Source of the DNA: Rhizobium sp. BK650 | Lineage (GTDB): Bacteria > Pseudomonadota > Alphaproteobacteria > Rhizobiales > Rhizobiaceae | Direction of reading: 5' to 3' | Length of the DNA stretch: 64,000 bases | Assembly: GCF_014195325.1 (NCBI RefSeq) | Contig: NZ_JACIBK010000008.1 | Span: 1-64,000, forward strand | Shown: in pieces, positions 43,433-51,774 of the stretch | How the letters are laid out: each line of letters starts with the position of its first letter | How positions within the stretch are numbered: the first letter of the stretch is position 1 | Translations under genes and position numbers: made by a program | The notes under the pieces: model-generated | Told to the model about the DNA's origin: nothing | Seen by the model: only the letters and a program-made list of their open reading frames with translations | Databases searched by the model: none

Positions 43433-44192
43433 TCTGGTAGCGGAACTGAATGCTCGTGGGCTGCGCGATGAAGCGGCAACGGGACCGCTTTACAAACGGC
43501 TGGCGCTGGCGCTGACTGGCCTCATCCAAGAAGGTCTCCTGAAGCCCGGCGCGGCGCTGCCGGGCGAGCGCGATCTTGCCGAAGCCCTGAAGCTCGGGCG
43601 CGTGACCGTGCGTACAGCTTACCGCGATCTCATGACATCGGGGGCACTGGAATCGCGCCACGGCAGCGGCACCTTCGTTTCCAGCAAAGTGGAGCGCATG
43701 GAGCAGTCGCTGTGGCGGCTTTCCTCTTTCTCGGCGGACATGCGTTCACGTGGCCGCTCCCCGGCGGCGAAGATCCTGTCGCGCACCGTCAATAACCCTT
43801 CCCCGGACGAATCCTTCCTGCTCGGCCTCGGTGTGGATGAGCCGGTGCTGCGGCTCGACCGCCTTCGCCTGGCCGACGGGCTGCCGCTCGCCATCGAACG
43901 CGCCGTCGTGCCGGTCAAGTTTTTGGGCGATGATGCCGGCGGTGAAGGCTCGCTCTACGACGCGCTCGCCCAGAGCGGCCATAAGCCGGTGCGCGCCCTG
44001 CAGCGTTTGACTGCCGTCACGCTCGATCCTTCGTCAGCGGCTATCCTGAACGTCAAAGCCGGTGCGCCGGCCCTTCTGATCGAACGCGTTTCACGCCTGG
44101 AAGACCAGCGCGTCGTTGAATATACCCGCTCGCACTATCGTGGCGATGCCTATGATTTCGTCGCCGAACTGAGAATTGGAGATGACCTATGA
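43419..44192 (+). CDS. GntR-family regulator (HutC/UTRA type) of amino-sugar genes
   Basis: This 257-residue protein has the N-terminal winged HTH (ALTGLIQEGLLKPGAALPGE, AEALKLGRVTVRTAYRDL, SRHGSGTFV) and the C-terminal UTRA effector domain (LRLDRLRLADGLPLAIERAV, VEYTRSHYRGDAYDFV). This is the NagR/DasR subgroup that senses glucosamine-6-phosphate or N-acetylglucosamine-6-phosphate. Its stop overlaps the next gene by four bases, so it heads the operon it most likely represses. Operator half-sites surround its start codon. Confidence 0.9.
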   Translation: MDRTSLVAELNARGLRDEAATGPLYKRLALALTGLIQEGLLKPGAALPGERDLAEALKLGRVTVRTAYRDLMTSGALESRHGSGTFVSSKVERMEQSLWRLSSFSADMRSRGRSPAAKILSRTVNNPSPDESFLLGLGVDEPVLRLDRLRLADGLPLAIERAVVPVKFLGDDAGGEGSLYDALAQSGHKPVRALQRLTAVTLDPSSAAILNVKAGAPALLIERVSRLEDQRVVEYTRSHYRGDAYDFVAELRIGDDL

Positions 44193-45220
44193 GTGAGAAC
44201 CAGTCGCTGATGCTGCAGGAGGCGGGCCAGTCGCCCGAAGTGGTCGCCACCCTGCTCGAAAAAGAAAAGCCGGTCTTCGCCGAAATTGCCCGGCTGTTCT
44301 CGTCCGCCCGCCCAAGCGTCGTGACGACGGCGGCACGCGGTTCGTCCGATCATGCTGCGACCTTCTTCAAATACCTCTTCGAGATCACCTGCGGCGTGCC
44401 GGTCGCCTCGATTGGTCCTTCGATCGCTTCAGTTTATGGCGCGCCTTTGCATCTGAAGGGCGGCATCCACTTCACCGTTTCCCAGTCAGGCGCAAGCCCG
44501 GATATCGTCGCGCTGCAGGAAGCGGCCAAGAAAGGCGGAGCAACGACGATTGCCGTCGTCAACGTCACCGACAGCCCGCTTGCCAAGCAGGCCGATATCG
44601 TTCTCGGCCTCAATGCCGGCGCTGAAAAGAGCGTCGCGGCAACCAAGTCCTTCATCGCAGCCGCTGCTGCCCTGGCCGGTGTCACCGCGGCCATCGGTGG
44701 CAAGGCCGAGTTGCAGGCTGCGTTGGAGAAGCTTCCGGCCGCGTTGTCCGCGACGTCGGGCATCGATACGACCGCTGCGGAGGATGTGCTGTTCAGTGCC
44801 GTATCGCTTTACACTGGGGGTCGCGGCACGGCTTTCGCCATCGCTCTCGAAGCAGCGCTGAAAGCCAAGGAGACGGCCGGTCTGCATGCCGAGGCCTTCT
44901 CTCTTGCGGAACTGATGCATGGGCCGATGCGCCTTGTACAGCCGGGTTTCCCGATCGTCGGCTTCGTGCCCGAGGATGCCGCCTTCGACAACAATGTGAA
45001 GGCGCTGGATCGGCTGCAGAAGCTTGGCGCCACCACGGTGCCTCTCTCGACAAAACCGCTCGCCGGCGTCAATCTGCAGGTTCCGACGACAGGTAGCGGC
45101 CTTATCGATCCCCTCGTTTCCCTGCTCGTCTATTATCGGCTGATCGAGTCCGTCACACGCCGCAAGGGCTTCGATCCGGACAAGCCGGCCAACCTTCTCA
45201 AGGTGACGGAGACCGTCTGA
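44189..45220 (+). CDS. SIS-domain glucosamine-6-phosphate deaminase-like enzyme (AgaS/NagB-II type)
   Basis: The 343-residue protein has two SIS (sugar isomerase) domains like the isomerase half of GlmS, without the glutaminase half. First SIS: TTAARGSSDHAATFFKY, FTVSQSGASPDIVALQEAAK and AAEKSVAATKSF-like NAGAEKSVAATKSFIA. Second SIS: YTGGRGTAFAIALEAALKAKET and SLAELMHGPMRL. Placed between the regulator and nagA, it most likely deaminates and isomerises glucosamine-6-phosphate to fructose-6-phosphate, replacing the classical NagB. It overlaps nagA by one base. Confidence 0.88.
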   Translation: MSENQSLMLQEAGQSPEVVATLLEKEKPVFAEIARLFSSARPSVVTTAARGSSDHAATFFKYLFEITCGVPVASIGPSIASVYGAPLHLKGGIHFTVSQSGASPDIVALQEAAKKGGATTIAVVNVTDSPLAKQADIVLGLNAGAEKSVAATKSFIAAAAALAGVTAAIGGKAELQAALEKLPAALSATSGIDTTAAEDVLFSAVSLYTGGRGTAFAIALEAALKAKETAGLHAEAFSLAELMHGPMRLVQPGFPIVGFVPEDAAFDNNVKALDRLQKLGATTVPLSTKPLAGVNLQVPTTGSGLIDPLVSLLVYYRLIESVTRRKGFDPDKPANLLKVTETV

Positions 45221-46371
45221 TGACCCGCAAGATCTTCGTCGGTGCACGTATCTTCGATGGCGAACGGTTCCATGACGAGCGGGCGTTGATCGTTAAGGAC
45301 GGACGCGTCGAGGCGATCATTGGCCGGAACGATCTGCCTGAAGGCGAGGTCGTGACGCTTGATGGAGGCGTGCTGTCCGCCGGCTTCATCGATGCGCAGG
45401 TCAATGGCGGTGGCGGCCGCATGCTGAATGACGATCCGTCACCGGCCTCCATGTATATGATCGGCGATGGCCATCGCCCTTATGGCACGACGGCACTCCT
45501 GCCTACGCTGATCACCGATACGGCCGACGCAACGGCTGCGGCGATCGAAGCGGCAAAAGTCGCCGTGAAGGCCAATCGCGGTGTTGCGGGCCTGCACCTC
45601 GAAGGTCCGCATCTGGCGCCGGCGCGGAAAGGCGCACACCTCGCGGAGTTGATGCGCTCCGTCGAGGATAAGGACGTTAAGGCTTTTATCGCCGCACGTG
45701 AGGCGATCGGCACGCTGCTCATTACCATTGCGGCGGAGCAGATCACGGTTTCGCAGGTGCGCGAGCTCAGCGAAGCCGGCGTGATCGTCAGCATCGGTCA
45801 TTCCGATAGCACGAGCGAGGCCGCAGAAGCCCGTTTCGATGCTGGTGCGCGGGGTGTGACGCATCTCTTCAATGCGATGAGCCAGCTGGCGCATCGCGCA
45901 CCGGGCCTCGTTGGTGCGGCGATCGATCATCCAGCCGTGTGGTGCGGCATTATCGCCGATGGCCACCACGTCGATCCGAAGGCGCTGCGCACGGCACTGC
46001 GCGCCAAGCGCGGGGAAGGCAAGCTGTTTTTCGTGACCGATGCCATGTCGCTCGTCGGTTCGCAGAAGGACACGTTCACGTTGAACGGCCGCACGGTAAG
46101 GCGTGAAAGGGGTGGCTTCTGTTCGAAACTGGTGCTTTCGGACGGTACGCTGGCGGGCTCGGATGTCGATATGGCATCGACGATCCGCTACGGCGTCACC
46201 TACCTGGAACTGACACTTGCCGAAGCGCTGAGGATGGCAACGCTCTACCCGGCGCGTTTCCTGCGGCTTGCCGATCGCGGCCATCTTTCGCCGGGCGCGC
46301 GGGCCGATCTTGTACATTTCACTGACGCGATTGAAGTGAAGGCCACCTGGCTCAGCGGCGAAGCGTCGTAG
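45220..46371 (+). CDS. nagA: N-acetylglucosamine-6-phosphate deacetylase
   Basis: This 383-residue amidohydrolase removes acetate from GlcNAc-6-phosphate. Metal and substrate residues are seen in LHLEGPHLAPARKGAH (glutamate), VSIGHSDSTSE (histidine), GVTHLFNAMSQLAHRAPG (histidine) and FFVTDAMSLVG (catalytic aspartate). The N-terminal metal-ligand histidines of the HxH type are absent (GFIDAQVNGGGG), as usual for single-metal NagA. The ATG overlaps the preceding TGA. It acts one step before the SIS deaminase. Confidence 0.95.
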   Translation: MTRKIFVGARIFDGERFHDERALIVKDGRVEAIIGRNDLPEGEVVTLDGGVLSAGFIDAQVNGGGGRMLNDDPSPASMYMIGDGHRPYGTTALLPTLITDTADATAAAIEAAKVAVKANRGVAGLHLEGPHLAPARKGAHLAELMRSVEDKDVKAFIAAREAIGTLLITIAAEQITVSQVRELSEAGVIVSIGHSDSTSEAAEARFDAGARGVTHLFNAMSQLAHRAPGLVGAAIDHPAVWCGIIADGHHVDPKALRTALRAKRGEGKLFFVTDAMSLVGSQKDTFTLNGRTVRRERGGFCSKLVLSDGTLAGSDVDMASTIRYGVTYLELTLAEALRMATLYPARFLRLADRGHLSPGARADLVHFTDAIEVKATWLSGEAS

Positions 46372-46381
46372 GGAGCAGTAG

Positions 46382-47110
46382 ATGACCGCTATCACGGATG
46401 CCTATTTCTCCAATCTTATCGGTCGGCTGAGCGAGCTGAAACAGGCACTTGCCGACCCGATGGCGCAGGCCGCTGCCGTGATCCTTGAGGCCGCGCGTGG
46501 CGACAAGCGTGTCTATGTCTTCGGTACCGGCCATTCGCATATGCTGGCGGAAGAGGTGCATTATCGCGCCGGCGGGCTCGCCTTCACGGTGCCTGTTCTC
46601 GTCGGTTCGGCAATGCTGCATGAGGGGGCGGTGATCAGCTCGGTCTATGAGCGTACGCAGGGCCTGGTGAGGCCGATGTTGGAGCGCTACGGCATGCAGC
46701 CGGGCGATGTCATCGTCATCGCCTCCAATTCCGGCGTGAATGCTGCGCCGATCGAAGCGGCCGATTATGCGCGCGAGATAGGTGCCAAGGTGATCGCCAT
46801 CACGTCGATTGCCTATTCGACAGCAATCGCCAATGGCCGTCGGCGGCTGGCTGATGTCGCGGACGTAATACTCGACAACGGCTTGCCGCCGGGCGATGCC
46901 GTCCTTGATCTTGATGGAACGGGGCTTCGCGTTGGACCTGTGTCGACAGCTGTCGGCGTTACTGTGATCAATGCCATTTTTGCGGAAGTCGCTTCCGAAC
47001 TCTCCAAATCCGGCGACGCGCCTGTCTATCTCAGCGCCAACATGCCGGGCGCTGCGGAAATCAACCAGAAGCTGGTCAAGAAATACCGGCCACGCAATCC
47101 GCACCTTTAA
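46382..47110 (+). CDS. SIS-domain sugar-phosphate protein
   Basis: This 242-residue protein has a single SIS domain. Motifs are VYVFGTGHSHMLAEEVHYRAGG, DVIVIASNSGVNAAPIEAAD and VIAITSIAYS. It resembles the group of small SIS proteins close to MurQ and GmhA (YfeU/UPF0309). The place at the end of the amino-sugar operon suggests an isomerase or etherase acting on an amino-sugar phosphate from cell-wall or chitin oligomers. It starts 10 bases after nagA and is followed by a terminator that closes the operon. Confidence 0.85.
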   Translation: MTAITDAYFSNLIGRLSELKQALADPMAQAAAVILEAARGDKRVYVFGTGHSHMLAEEVHYRAGGLAFTVPVLVGSAMLHEGAVISSVYERTQGLVRPMLERYGMQPGDVIVIASNSGVNAAPIEAADYAREIGAKVIAITSIAYSTAIANGRRRLADVADVILDNGLPPGDAVLDLDGTGLRVGPVSTAVGVTVINAIFAEVASELSKSGDAPVYLSANMPGAAEINQKLVKKYRPRNPHL

Positions 47111-47115
47111 GGCAA

Positions 47116-47146
47116 AAGGGCCAGCATTTTTTGCTGGCCTTCCTCT
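47116..47146 (+). terminator. Terminator of the amino-sugar operon
   Basis: GGCCAGCA (47119-47126) and TGCTGGCC (47132-47139) form a perfect stem with a T5 loop, flanked by AAAA and TTCCT. Confidence 0.8.
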
Positions 47147-47182
47147 ATCTAAACGCGTTGTTTCATAATCTTCGGTACCAAA

Positions 47183-47216
47183 TGAAAACGGCCCGAAGCG
47201 GGTGCTTCAGGCCGTT
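47183..47216 (-). terminator. Terminator of efp
   Basis: ACGGCCCGAAGC (47188-47199) pairs with GCTTCAGGCCGT (47204-47215), one mismatch. Read on the minus strand it is followed by TTTCATTT. It lies 24 bases past the efp stop. Confidence 0.8.
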
Positions 47217-47239
47217 CGAATGTTTGGAAACCGATGCGA

Positions 47240-47809
47240 TCAGTCCTTGGCGCGCTCGACGTAGGAATTGTCTTCCGTTGCGATGACGACGCGGGTACCG
47301 GCGTCAATATGGGGCGGAACCGAGGTGCGGATGCCGTTGGAGAGGATGGCCGGCTTATAGGAGGAGGATGCCGTCTGGCCCTTGACGACCGGCTCGGTTT
47401 CGACGATCTCGAGCGTGACGTGGCGCGGCAGTTCGAGAGCAAGCGGAACGCCTTCGTGGATCGACAGGATGCAGGTCATGCCTTCCTGGAGATAAGCCTT
47501 CTGGTCGCCCATGGTTTCGGCGCTGACGACCACCTGATCGTAAGTTGCCGGATTCATGAAGTGGAAACCTTCGCCGTCTTCATAGAGGTACTGGAAGTTC
47601 ACGTCTTCGACGAAGGCGCGCTCGACCTGCTCGGTCGTGCGCCAGCGCTCGGAAACCTTTACGCCATCGACGATGCGGCGCATGTCGACCTGCGTGACCG
47701 GCGTGCCCTTGCCTGGGTGGAAATTTTGTGCAGTGAGAACGACATAAAGTTTGCCGTCAACCTCGAGAACGTTGCCCTTGCGGACGGAAGAGGCGATGAT
47801 CTTGACCAT
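47240..47809 (-). CDS. efp: Translation elongation factor P
   Basis: This 189-residue, three-domain protein binds between the P and E sites and relieves stalling at polyproline. The modified loop reads NFHPGKGTP with the lysine at exactly position 34, the residue that EpmA and EpmB lysylate in E. coli. Domain II/III signatures include the EF-P motif region GIRTSVPPHIDAGTRVVIAT near the end. It is divergent from epmA, and epmB follows epmA, so target and modifying enzymes are grouped. Confidence 0.97.
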   Translation of the reverse strand: MVKIIASSVRKGNVLEVDGKLYVVLTAQNFHPGKGTPVTQVDMRRIVDGVKVSERWRTTEQVERAFVEDVNFQYLYEDGEGFHFMNPATYDQVVVSAETMGDQKAYLQEGMTCILSIHEGVPLALELPRHVTLEIVETEPVVKGQTASSSYKPAILSNGIRTSVPPHIDAGTRVVIATEDNSYVERAKD

Positions 47810-47958
47810 AAGACTTCCTTGTAAGTCGGCTTTCGGCGTCGTAGAGGACTGTCGGAATGGCCCTGAAGACGCAAAATGTTTTTCTTCGGGGGCGCACTAA
47901 CCTAAAATCGCGGAAATAGCCACCCCACCCCCGCCGAATACGGCAAGGAAAGCGTTGA

Positions 47959-49023
47959 ATGAACCTCACGAGCGCCAAAGCGTCTCCCTGGTGGACACCA
48001 TCAATGCATGCCGATCGCCGCCCATTCCTCATCGGACGTAATGCGATCCAGTCGGCGCTGCGTGGCTATTTCGCCCGTGAGGATTTCATCGAGGTCGATA
48101 CCGCCACTTTGCAGGTCTCTCCGGGCAATGAGGCACACCTGCATGCCTTTGCCACGCAGGCGCTGACGACGGACGGGCAGGCTGCACCCTTTTACCTGCA
48201 TACGTCACCGGAATTTGCCTGCAAGAAGCTGCTGGCGGCCGGCGAGCAGCGCATCGCCTGCTTTGCTCATGTCTATCGCAACCGCGAGCGTGGGCCACTG
48301 CACCATCCCGAGTTCACCATGCTTGAATGGTACCGGGCAGGCGAAAGCTATGAGAGCCTAATGATGGATTGCGTGCGTTTACTGGCGCTCGCCGCCGAGA
48401 CGGTCAAGACGGCAAAACTCATCTATCGCGGCGCCGAGTGCGATCCTTACGCAGGGCCGGATCGGATGAGCGTCGCGGAGGCTTTCAATCGCCATGCCGG
48501 CATCGATCTTCTGGCGTCGGTTTCCTCCGACGGTTCGACGGACCGCGAGCATCTGGCTGCCGAAATGCGGCGGGTCGGCATGCGCGTTGCCGATGACGAC
48601 CATTGGGCTGATCTCTTCAGTCGGATACTGTTGGAGAAGGTCGAACCGCACCTCGGCTTCGGCCGCGTCACCATTCTCGATGAATATCCGGTTTCTGAAG
48701 CAGCGCTCGCACGACCCTCGGCTCGCGACCCACGGGTGGCAGAGCGTTTCGAGCTCTATGCTTGCGGCGTCGAACTCGCCAATGGTTTCGGCGAACTGAC
48801 CAATGTCGCCGAGCAGCGGCGCCGTTTCGAGATCGAGATGGCGGAAAAGATGCGGGTCTACGGCGAGACCTATCCGCTTGACGAGGATTTCCTGGAGGCG
48901 CTCGCCGTCATGCCGGAAGCAAGCGGCATTGCACTCGGCTTCGACAGGCTGGTGATGCTGGCAACCGGCGCATCGCGGATCGACCAGGTACTGTGGGCGC
49001 CGGTTGCGGAGTATGGCCGGTGA
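47959..49023 (+). CDS. epmA: EF-P--(R)-beta-lysine ligase EpmA
   Basis: This 354-residue class II lysyl-tRNA synthetase paralogue lacks the tRNA anticodon-binding domain. Catalytic motifs are FYLHTSPEFACKKLLAAG, HVYRNRERGPLHHPEFTMLE (motif 2) and SGIALGFDRLVML (motif 3). It attaches beta-lysine to lysine 34 of EF-P. AAGGAAAG precedes the ATG. Its last codon overlaps the GTG start of epmB. Confidence 0.95.
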   Translation: MNLTSAKASPWWTPSMHADRRPFLIGRNAIQSALRGYFAREDFIEVDTATLQVSPGNEAHLHAFATQALTTDGQAAPFYLHTSPEFACKKLLAAGEQRIACFAHVYRNRERGPLHHPEFTMLEWYRAGESYESLMMDCVRLLALAAETVKTAKLIYRGAECDPYAGPDRMSVAEAFNRHAGIDLLASVSSDGSTDREHLAAEMRRVGMRVADDDHWADLFSRILLEKVEPHLGFGRVTILDEYPVSEAALARPSARDPRVAERFELYACGVELANGFGELTNVAEQRRRFEIEMAEKMRVYGETYPLDEDFLEALAVMPEASGIALGFDRLVMLATGASRIDQVLWAPVAEYGR

Positions 49024-50072
49024 ATGTCATGCGCCCGATCAAGAGCGTCGACGACCTCGTCAAAGCCGGGCTTGTCGAGGCAGCAGAGCATCAATCCCTT
49101 GATGACGTTGCGGCACGCTACGCCATCGCGTTGACGCCTGCTGTGGCGAGACTGATCGATCATTCCGACCCAGCCGATCCGATTGCCCGGCAATTCGTGC
49201 CCAACGCGGCGGAGCTTTTCGTGACGGCTGACGAGCGGGCCGATCCTATCGGCGACCACGCCCACAGTCCGGTCGAAGGCATCGTGCATCGCTATCCGGA
49301 CCGGGTGTTGTTGAAGGCGGTGCATGTCTGCCCCGTCTATTGCCGCTTCTGTTTCCGACGCGAGATGGTCGGGCCGCAGGGGCTCGGCACGCTCGATCCC
49401 GTCGCTCTGTCCGGAGCTTTCGATTATATCCGCGAGCATGGCGAGATCTGGGAGGTCATCCTGACCGGCGGCGACCCGCTGATCCTTTCGCCTCGCCGCC
49501 TCAGTGAAATTCTCGGCGAACTCGCAACGATCGAGCATGTGAAAATCGTGCGCTTTCATACGCGCGTGCCTGTCGTCGATCCGCAGAAGATCGACGCGGA
49601 TCTGATCGGGGCGCTGAAGGCGAGCGGCAAGACCATCTATGTCGCGCTTCACGCCAACCACCCGCGCGAGCTGACGACGGAAGCACGGGCCGCATGCGCC
49701 CGCCTTGTGGATTCCGGGATCGTCATGGTCAGCCAGTCGGTGCTCCTACGGGGCGTCAATGATGATCCTGATGTGCTGGCCGAACTGATGCGGGCCTTCG
49801 TCGAGACGCGCGTGAAGCCTTACTATCTGCATCATCCGGATCTTGCGCCCGGCACGAGCCATTTCCGGCTGTCTATAGAAGAAGGACAGAAGATCGTCAG
49901 CTCGCTTCGCGGCCGAATCTCCGGCCTCTGCCAGCCCACCTATATTCTCGATATTCCAGGCGGCCATGGGAAGGCGGTGATCGGCGAGGGTGCAGTCAGG
50001 GCAACCGGTGACGGGTGTTATTCGATTTCGGATTATCGCGGCAGCGAACATTCCTATCCGCCCGCCGATTAA
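49020..50072 (+). CDS. epmB: EF-P beta-lysylation protein EpmB (lysine 2,3-aminomutase-like)
   Basis: This 350-residue radical SAM enzyme converts (S)-alpha-lysine to (R)-beta-lysine for EpmA. The cluster motif is CPVYCRFC (CxxxCxxC) near residue 104. The PLP lysine is expected near the C-terminus in IPGGHGKAV. KamA family segments are WEVILTGGDPLILS and HTRVPVVDP. GTG 49020 overlaps the epmA stop and has GGAG eight bases upstream; ATG 49029 is an alternative. The short C-terminus is typical of EpmB rather than true aminomutases. Confidence 0.93.
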   Translation: MNVMRPIKSVDDLVKAGLVEAAEHQSLDDVAARYAIALTPAVARLIDHSDPADPIARQFVPNAAELFVTADERADPIGDHAHSPVEGIVHRYPDRVLLKAVHVCPVYCRFCFRREMVGPQGLGTLDPVALSGAFDYIREHGEIWEVILTGGDPLILSPRRLSEILGELATIEHVKIVRFHTRVPVVDPQKIDADLIGALKASGKTIYVALHANHPRELTTEARAACARLVDSGIVMVSQSVLLRGVNDDPDVLAELMRAFVETRVKPYYLHHPDLAPGTSHFRLSIEEGQKIVSSLRGRISGLCQPTYILDIPGGHGKAVIGEGAVRATGDGCYSISDYRGSEHSYPPAD

Positions 50073-50337
50073 CGCAAAAGCGCGCTCTCGGCGTGCCATT
50101 TCCGCACTCGACATTGCTGGAGCCATTTACGGACGGTTTTCGCAGGTCGCTTCAAGCGATTGATGGAAATGAAGTATTAGGCGTTGAATGGGTATGATTT
50201 CTAAAATGCAAAGTATGAGCCTTAGTCATATTTAACTAAATGCATTAGCGGAATGTTCTGTTTTCCGTACTAAAAGCACTCCCCATGAAAAGGCAATGAG
50301 CGCCGCCTCAGGATCATGAAAATCTGGAGTGAATGGG
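50073..50337. other. Promoter region of the carrier-protein operon
   Basis: These 265 bases between epmB and the carrier-protein gene are AT-rich around 50180-50290 (for example TTAACTAAATGCATTAG), in contrast to the flanking genes, and contain no credible gene. The seven-gene operon promoter must lie here, but no consensus match was strong enough to mark. GGAG at 50326-50329 is the ribosome site of the next gene. Confidence 0.5.
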
Positions 50338-50589
50338 ATGAACAAGACTATCCGCGACCTTGTAGCCAAGTTCGGTAAGCTTCCTGTGCCAGTTGATCAG
50401 GTTGCCGATGATGCGGATCTCTATGCTGCGGGTCTGACGTCCTTCGCCTCAGTGCAGCTCATGCTTGGCATCGAAGAGGCATTCGATATCGAATTTCCGG
50501 ACAATCTGCTGAACCGCAAGTCGTTCGCGAGCATCTCGGCGATCGCAAAGACGATCGATCTCATCCGGGATGGCCGAAAGGTCGCCTGA
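50338..50589 (+). CDS. Acyl carrier protein dedicated to the aminoacyl ligase
   Basis: This 83-residue carrier protein starts at ATG 50338 (GGAG eight bases ahead; a GTG nine bases upstream is less likely). The phosphopantetheine site is serine 35 in DLYAAGLTSFASVQLMLG; the sequence GLTS replaces the DSL of fatty-acid ACP. The third helix has FDIEFPDNLLNRKSFASISA. It is like the small carrier proteins shown to be aminoacylated in Bradyrhizobium and Agrobacterium. Its TGA overlaps the ATG of the dehydrogenase gene by one base; two genes on is the cognate ligase. Confidence 0.92.
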   Translation: MNKTIRDLVAKFGKLPVPVDQVADDADLYAAGLTSFASVQLMLGIEEAFDIEFPDNLLNRKSFASISAIAKTIDLIRDGRKVA

Positions 50590-51770
50590 TGAACATCCCG
50601 GTCAAGATCACGGAAGACAGCCTAGTCGCAAGGGCTGCCCGCGTCGCCGAAATTGCGGCAAGATATGCGGATGCCGTCGATTCCGAAGGCCGGTTCCCGC
50701 AAGAGTCCGTCGACGCCATGAAGGCCGAGCGCCTGCTCGGCATCCAGATTCCCCGCCATCTCGGCGGTGAGGCCGCTTCCACGACCGATATTGCCGAATT
50801 GTGTTCGATGCTCGGCCAAGCCTGCGCGGCAAGTGCGATGGTATTCGCGATGCACCAGATCAAGCTTTCGAGCCTCGTCGAACACGGCGTCGACAGTGAA
50901 TGGCATTGCGCCTTCATGCGCCGCATCGTTGCCGAACAGCTCCTGATCGCTTCCGCCACCACCGAAGGGGGAATTGGCGGCAACCTGCGCAACAGCATCT
51001 GCGCCATCGAAATCGACGGCGATATCTGCAGGCTGCAAAAGGACGCGACCGTCATTTCCTATGGCTCGCATGCCGACGCTATTCTCATCACTTCACGCAG
51101 CCATCCGAAGGCCGCTTCCTCCGATCAGGTGCTGACGGCATTTCTGAAGGACCAGTACACGCTCGAAAAGACGCATGCCTGGAACACGCTCGGCATGCGC
51201 GGTACCTGCTCCGACGGCTTCCTGTTCAAGGGTGAAGCGCCGGCCGCGCAGATCCTGCCGAAGCCTTTCGCCGAAATCGCCGCACAGTCGATGCTTGCAT
51301 CCTCGCACCTGCTCTGGAGCGGTGTCTGGTATGGCATCGCGGTCGATGCCGTTTCCCGTGCACAGGCATTCGTACGTGCTGCCGCCCGCAAATCTCCCGA
51401 TGCCACACCGCCGGGCGCGCTTCGCCTCGCGGAGGTTTCCAACCTTTTGCAGATGGTGAAGTCGAATGTCGTTGCTGGTCTCAAGGCCTATGAAGGGGCC
51501 AAGGCCGATGGCGACAAACTCTCCTCGATGGGCTTTGCGGTAGCGATGAACAACGTGAAGATCGCGTCTTCGGAAACGATCTTGGAAATTGTCAATCATG
51601 CCATGCTGATCTGCGGCATCATGGGCTACAAGAACGGTACGCCTTTCAGCCTCGGACGTCACTTGCGCGATGCCCATTCCGCGCAGCTCATGATCTCGAA
51701 CGACCGCATCCTCGGCAATACGTCGAGCATGCTCCTCGTCCATAAGCAGGACACTAGCCTACTGGGGTAA
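50589..51770 (+). CDS. Acyl-CoA dehydrogenase family flavoprotein
   Basis: The 393-residue protein has the acyl-CoA dehydrogenase fold: the helical N-domain (LLGIQIPRHLGGEAASTTDI), a beta domain (LLIASATTEGGIGGNLRNS, KTHAWNTLGMRGTCSDGFLF) and a C-terminal helical domain (IMGYKNGTPFSLGRHLRDAHSAQLM). The catalytic glutamate of classical members is not obvious in the usual place, which is also seen in members acting on carrier-bound amino acids or as oxygenases. In this operon it could oxidise the aminoacyl group on the carrier protein. It starts on the last base of the carrier-protein gene and ends four bases before the ligase gene. Confidence 0.88.
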   Translation: MNIPVKITEDSLVARAARVAEIAARYADAVDSEGRFPQESVDAMKAERLLGIQIPRHLGGEAASTTDIAELCSMLGQACAASAMVFAMHQIKLSSLVEHGVDSEWHCAFMRRIVAEQLLIASATTEGGIGGNLRNSICAIEIDGDICRLQKDATVISYGSHADAILITSRSHPKAASSDQVLTAFLKDQYTLEKTHAWNTLGMRGTCSDGFLFKGEAPAAQILPKPFAEIAAQSMLASSHLLWSGVWYGIAVDAVSRAQAFVRAAARKSPDATPPGALRLAEVSNLLQMVKSNVVAGLKAYEGAKADGDKLSSMGFAVAMNNVKIASSETILEIVNHAMLICGIMGYKNGTPFSLGRHLRDAHSAQLMISNDRILGNTSSMLLVHKQDTSLLG

Positions 51771-51774
51771 CGTC

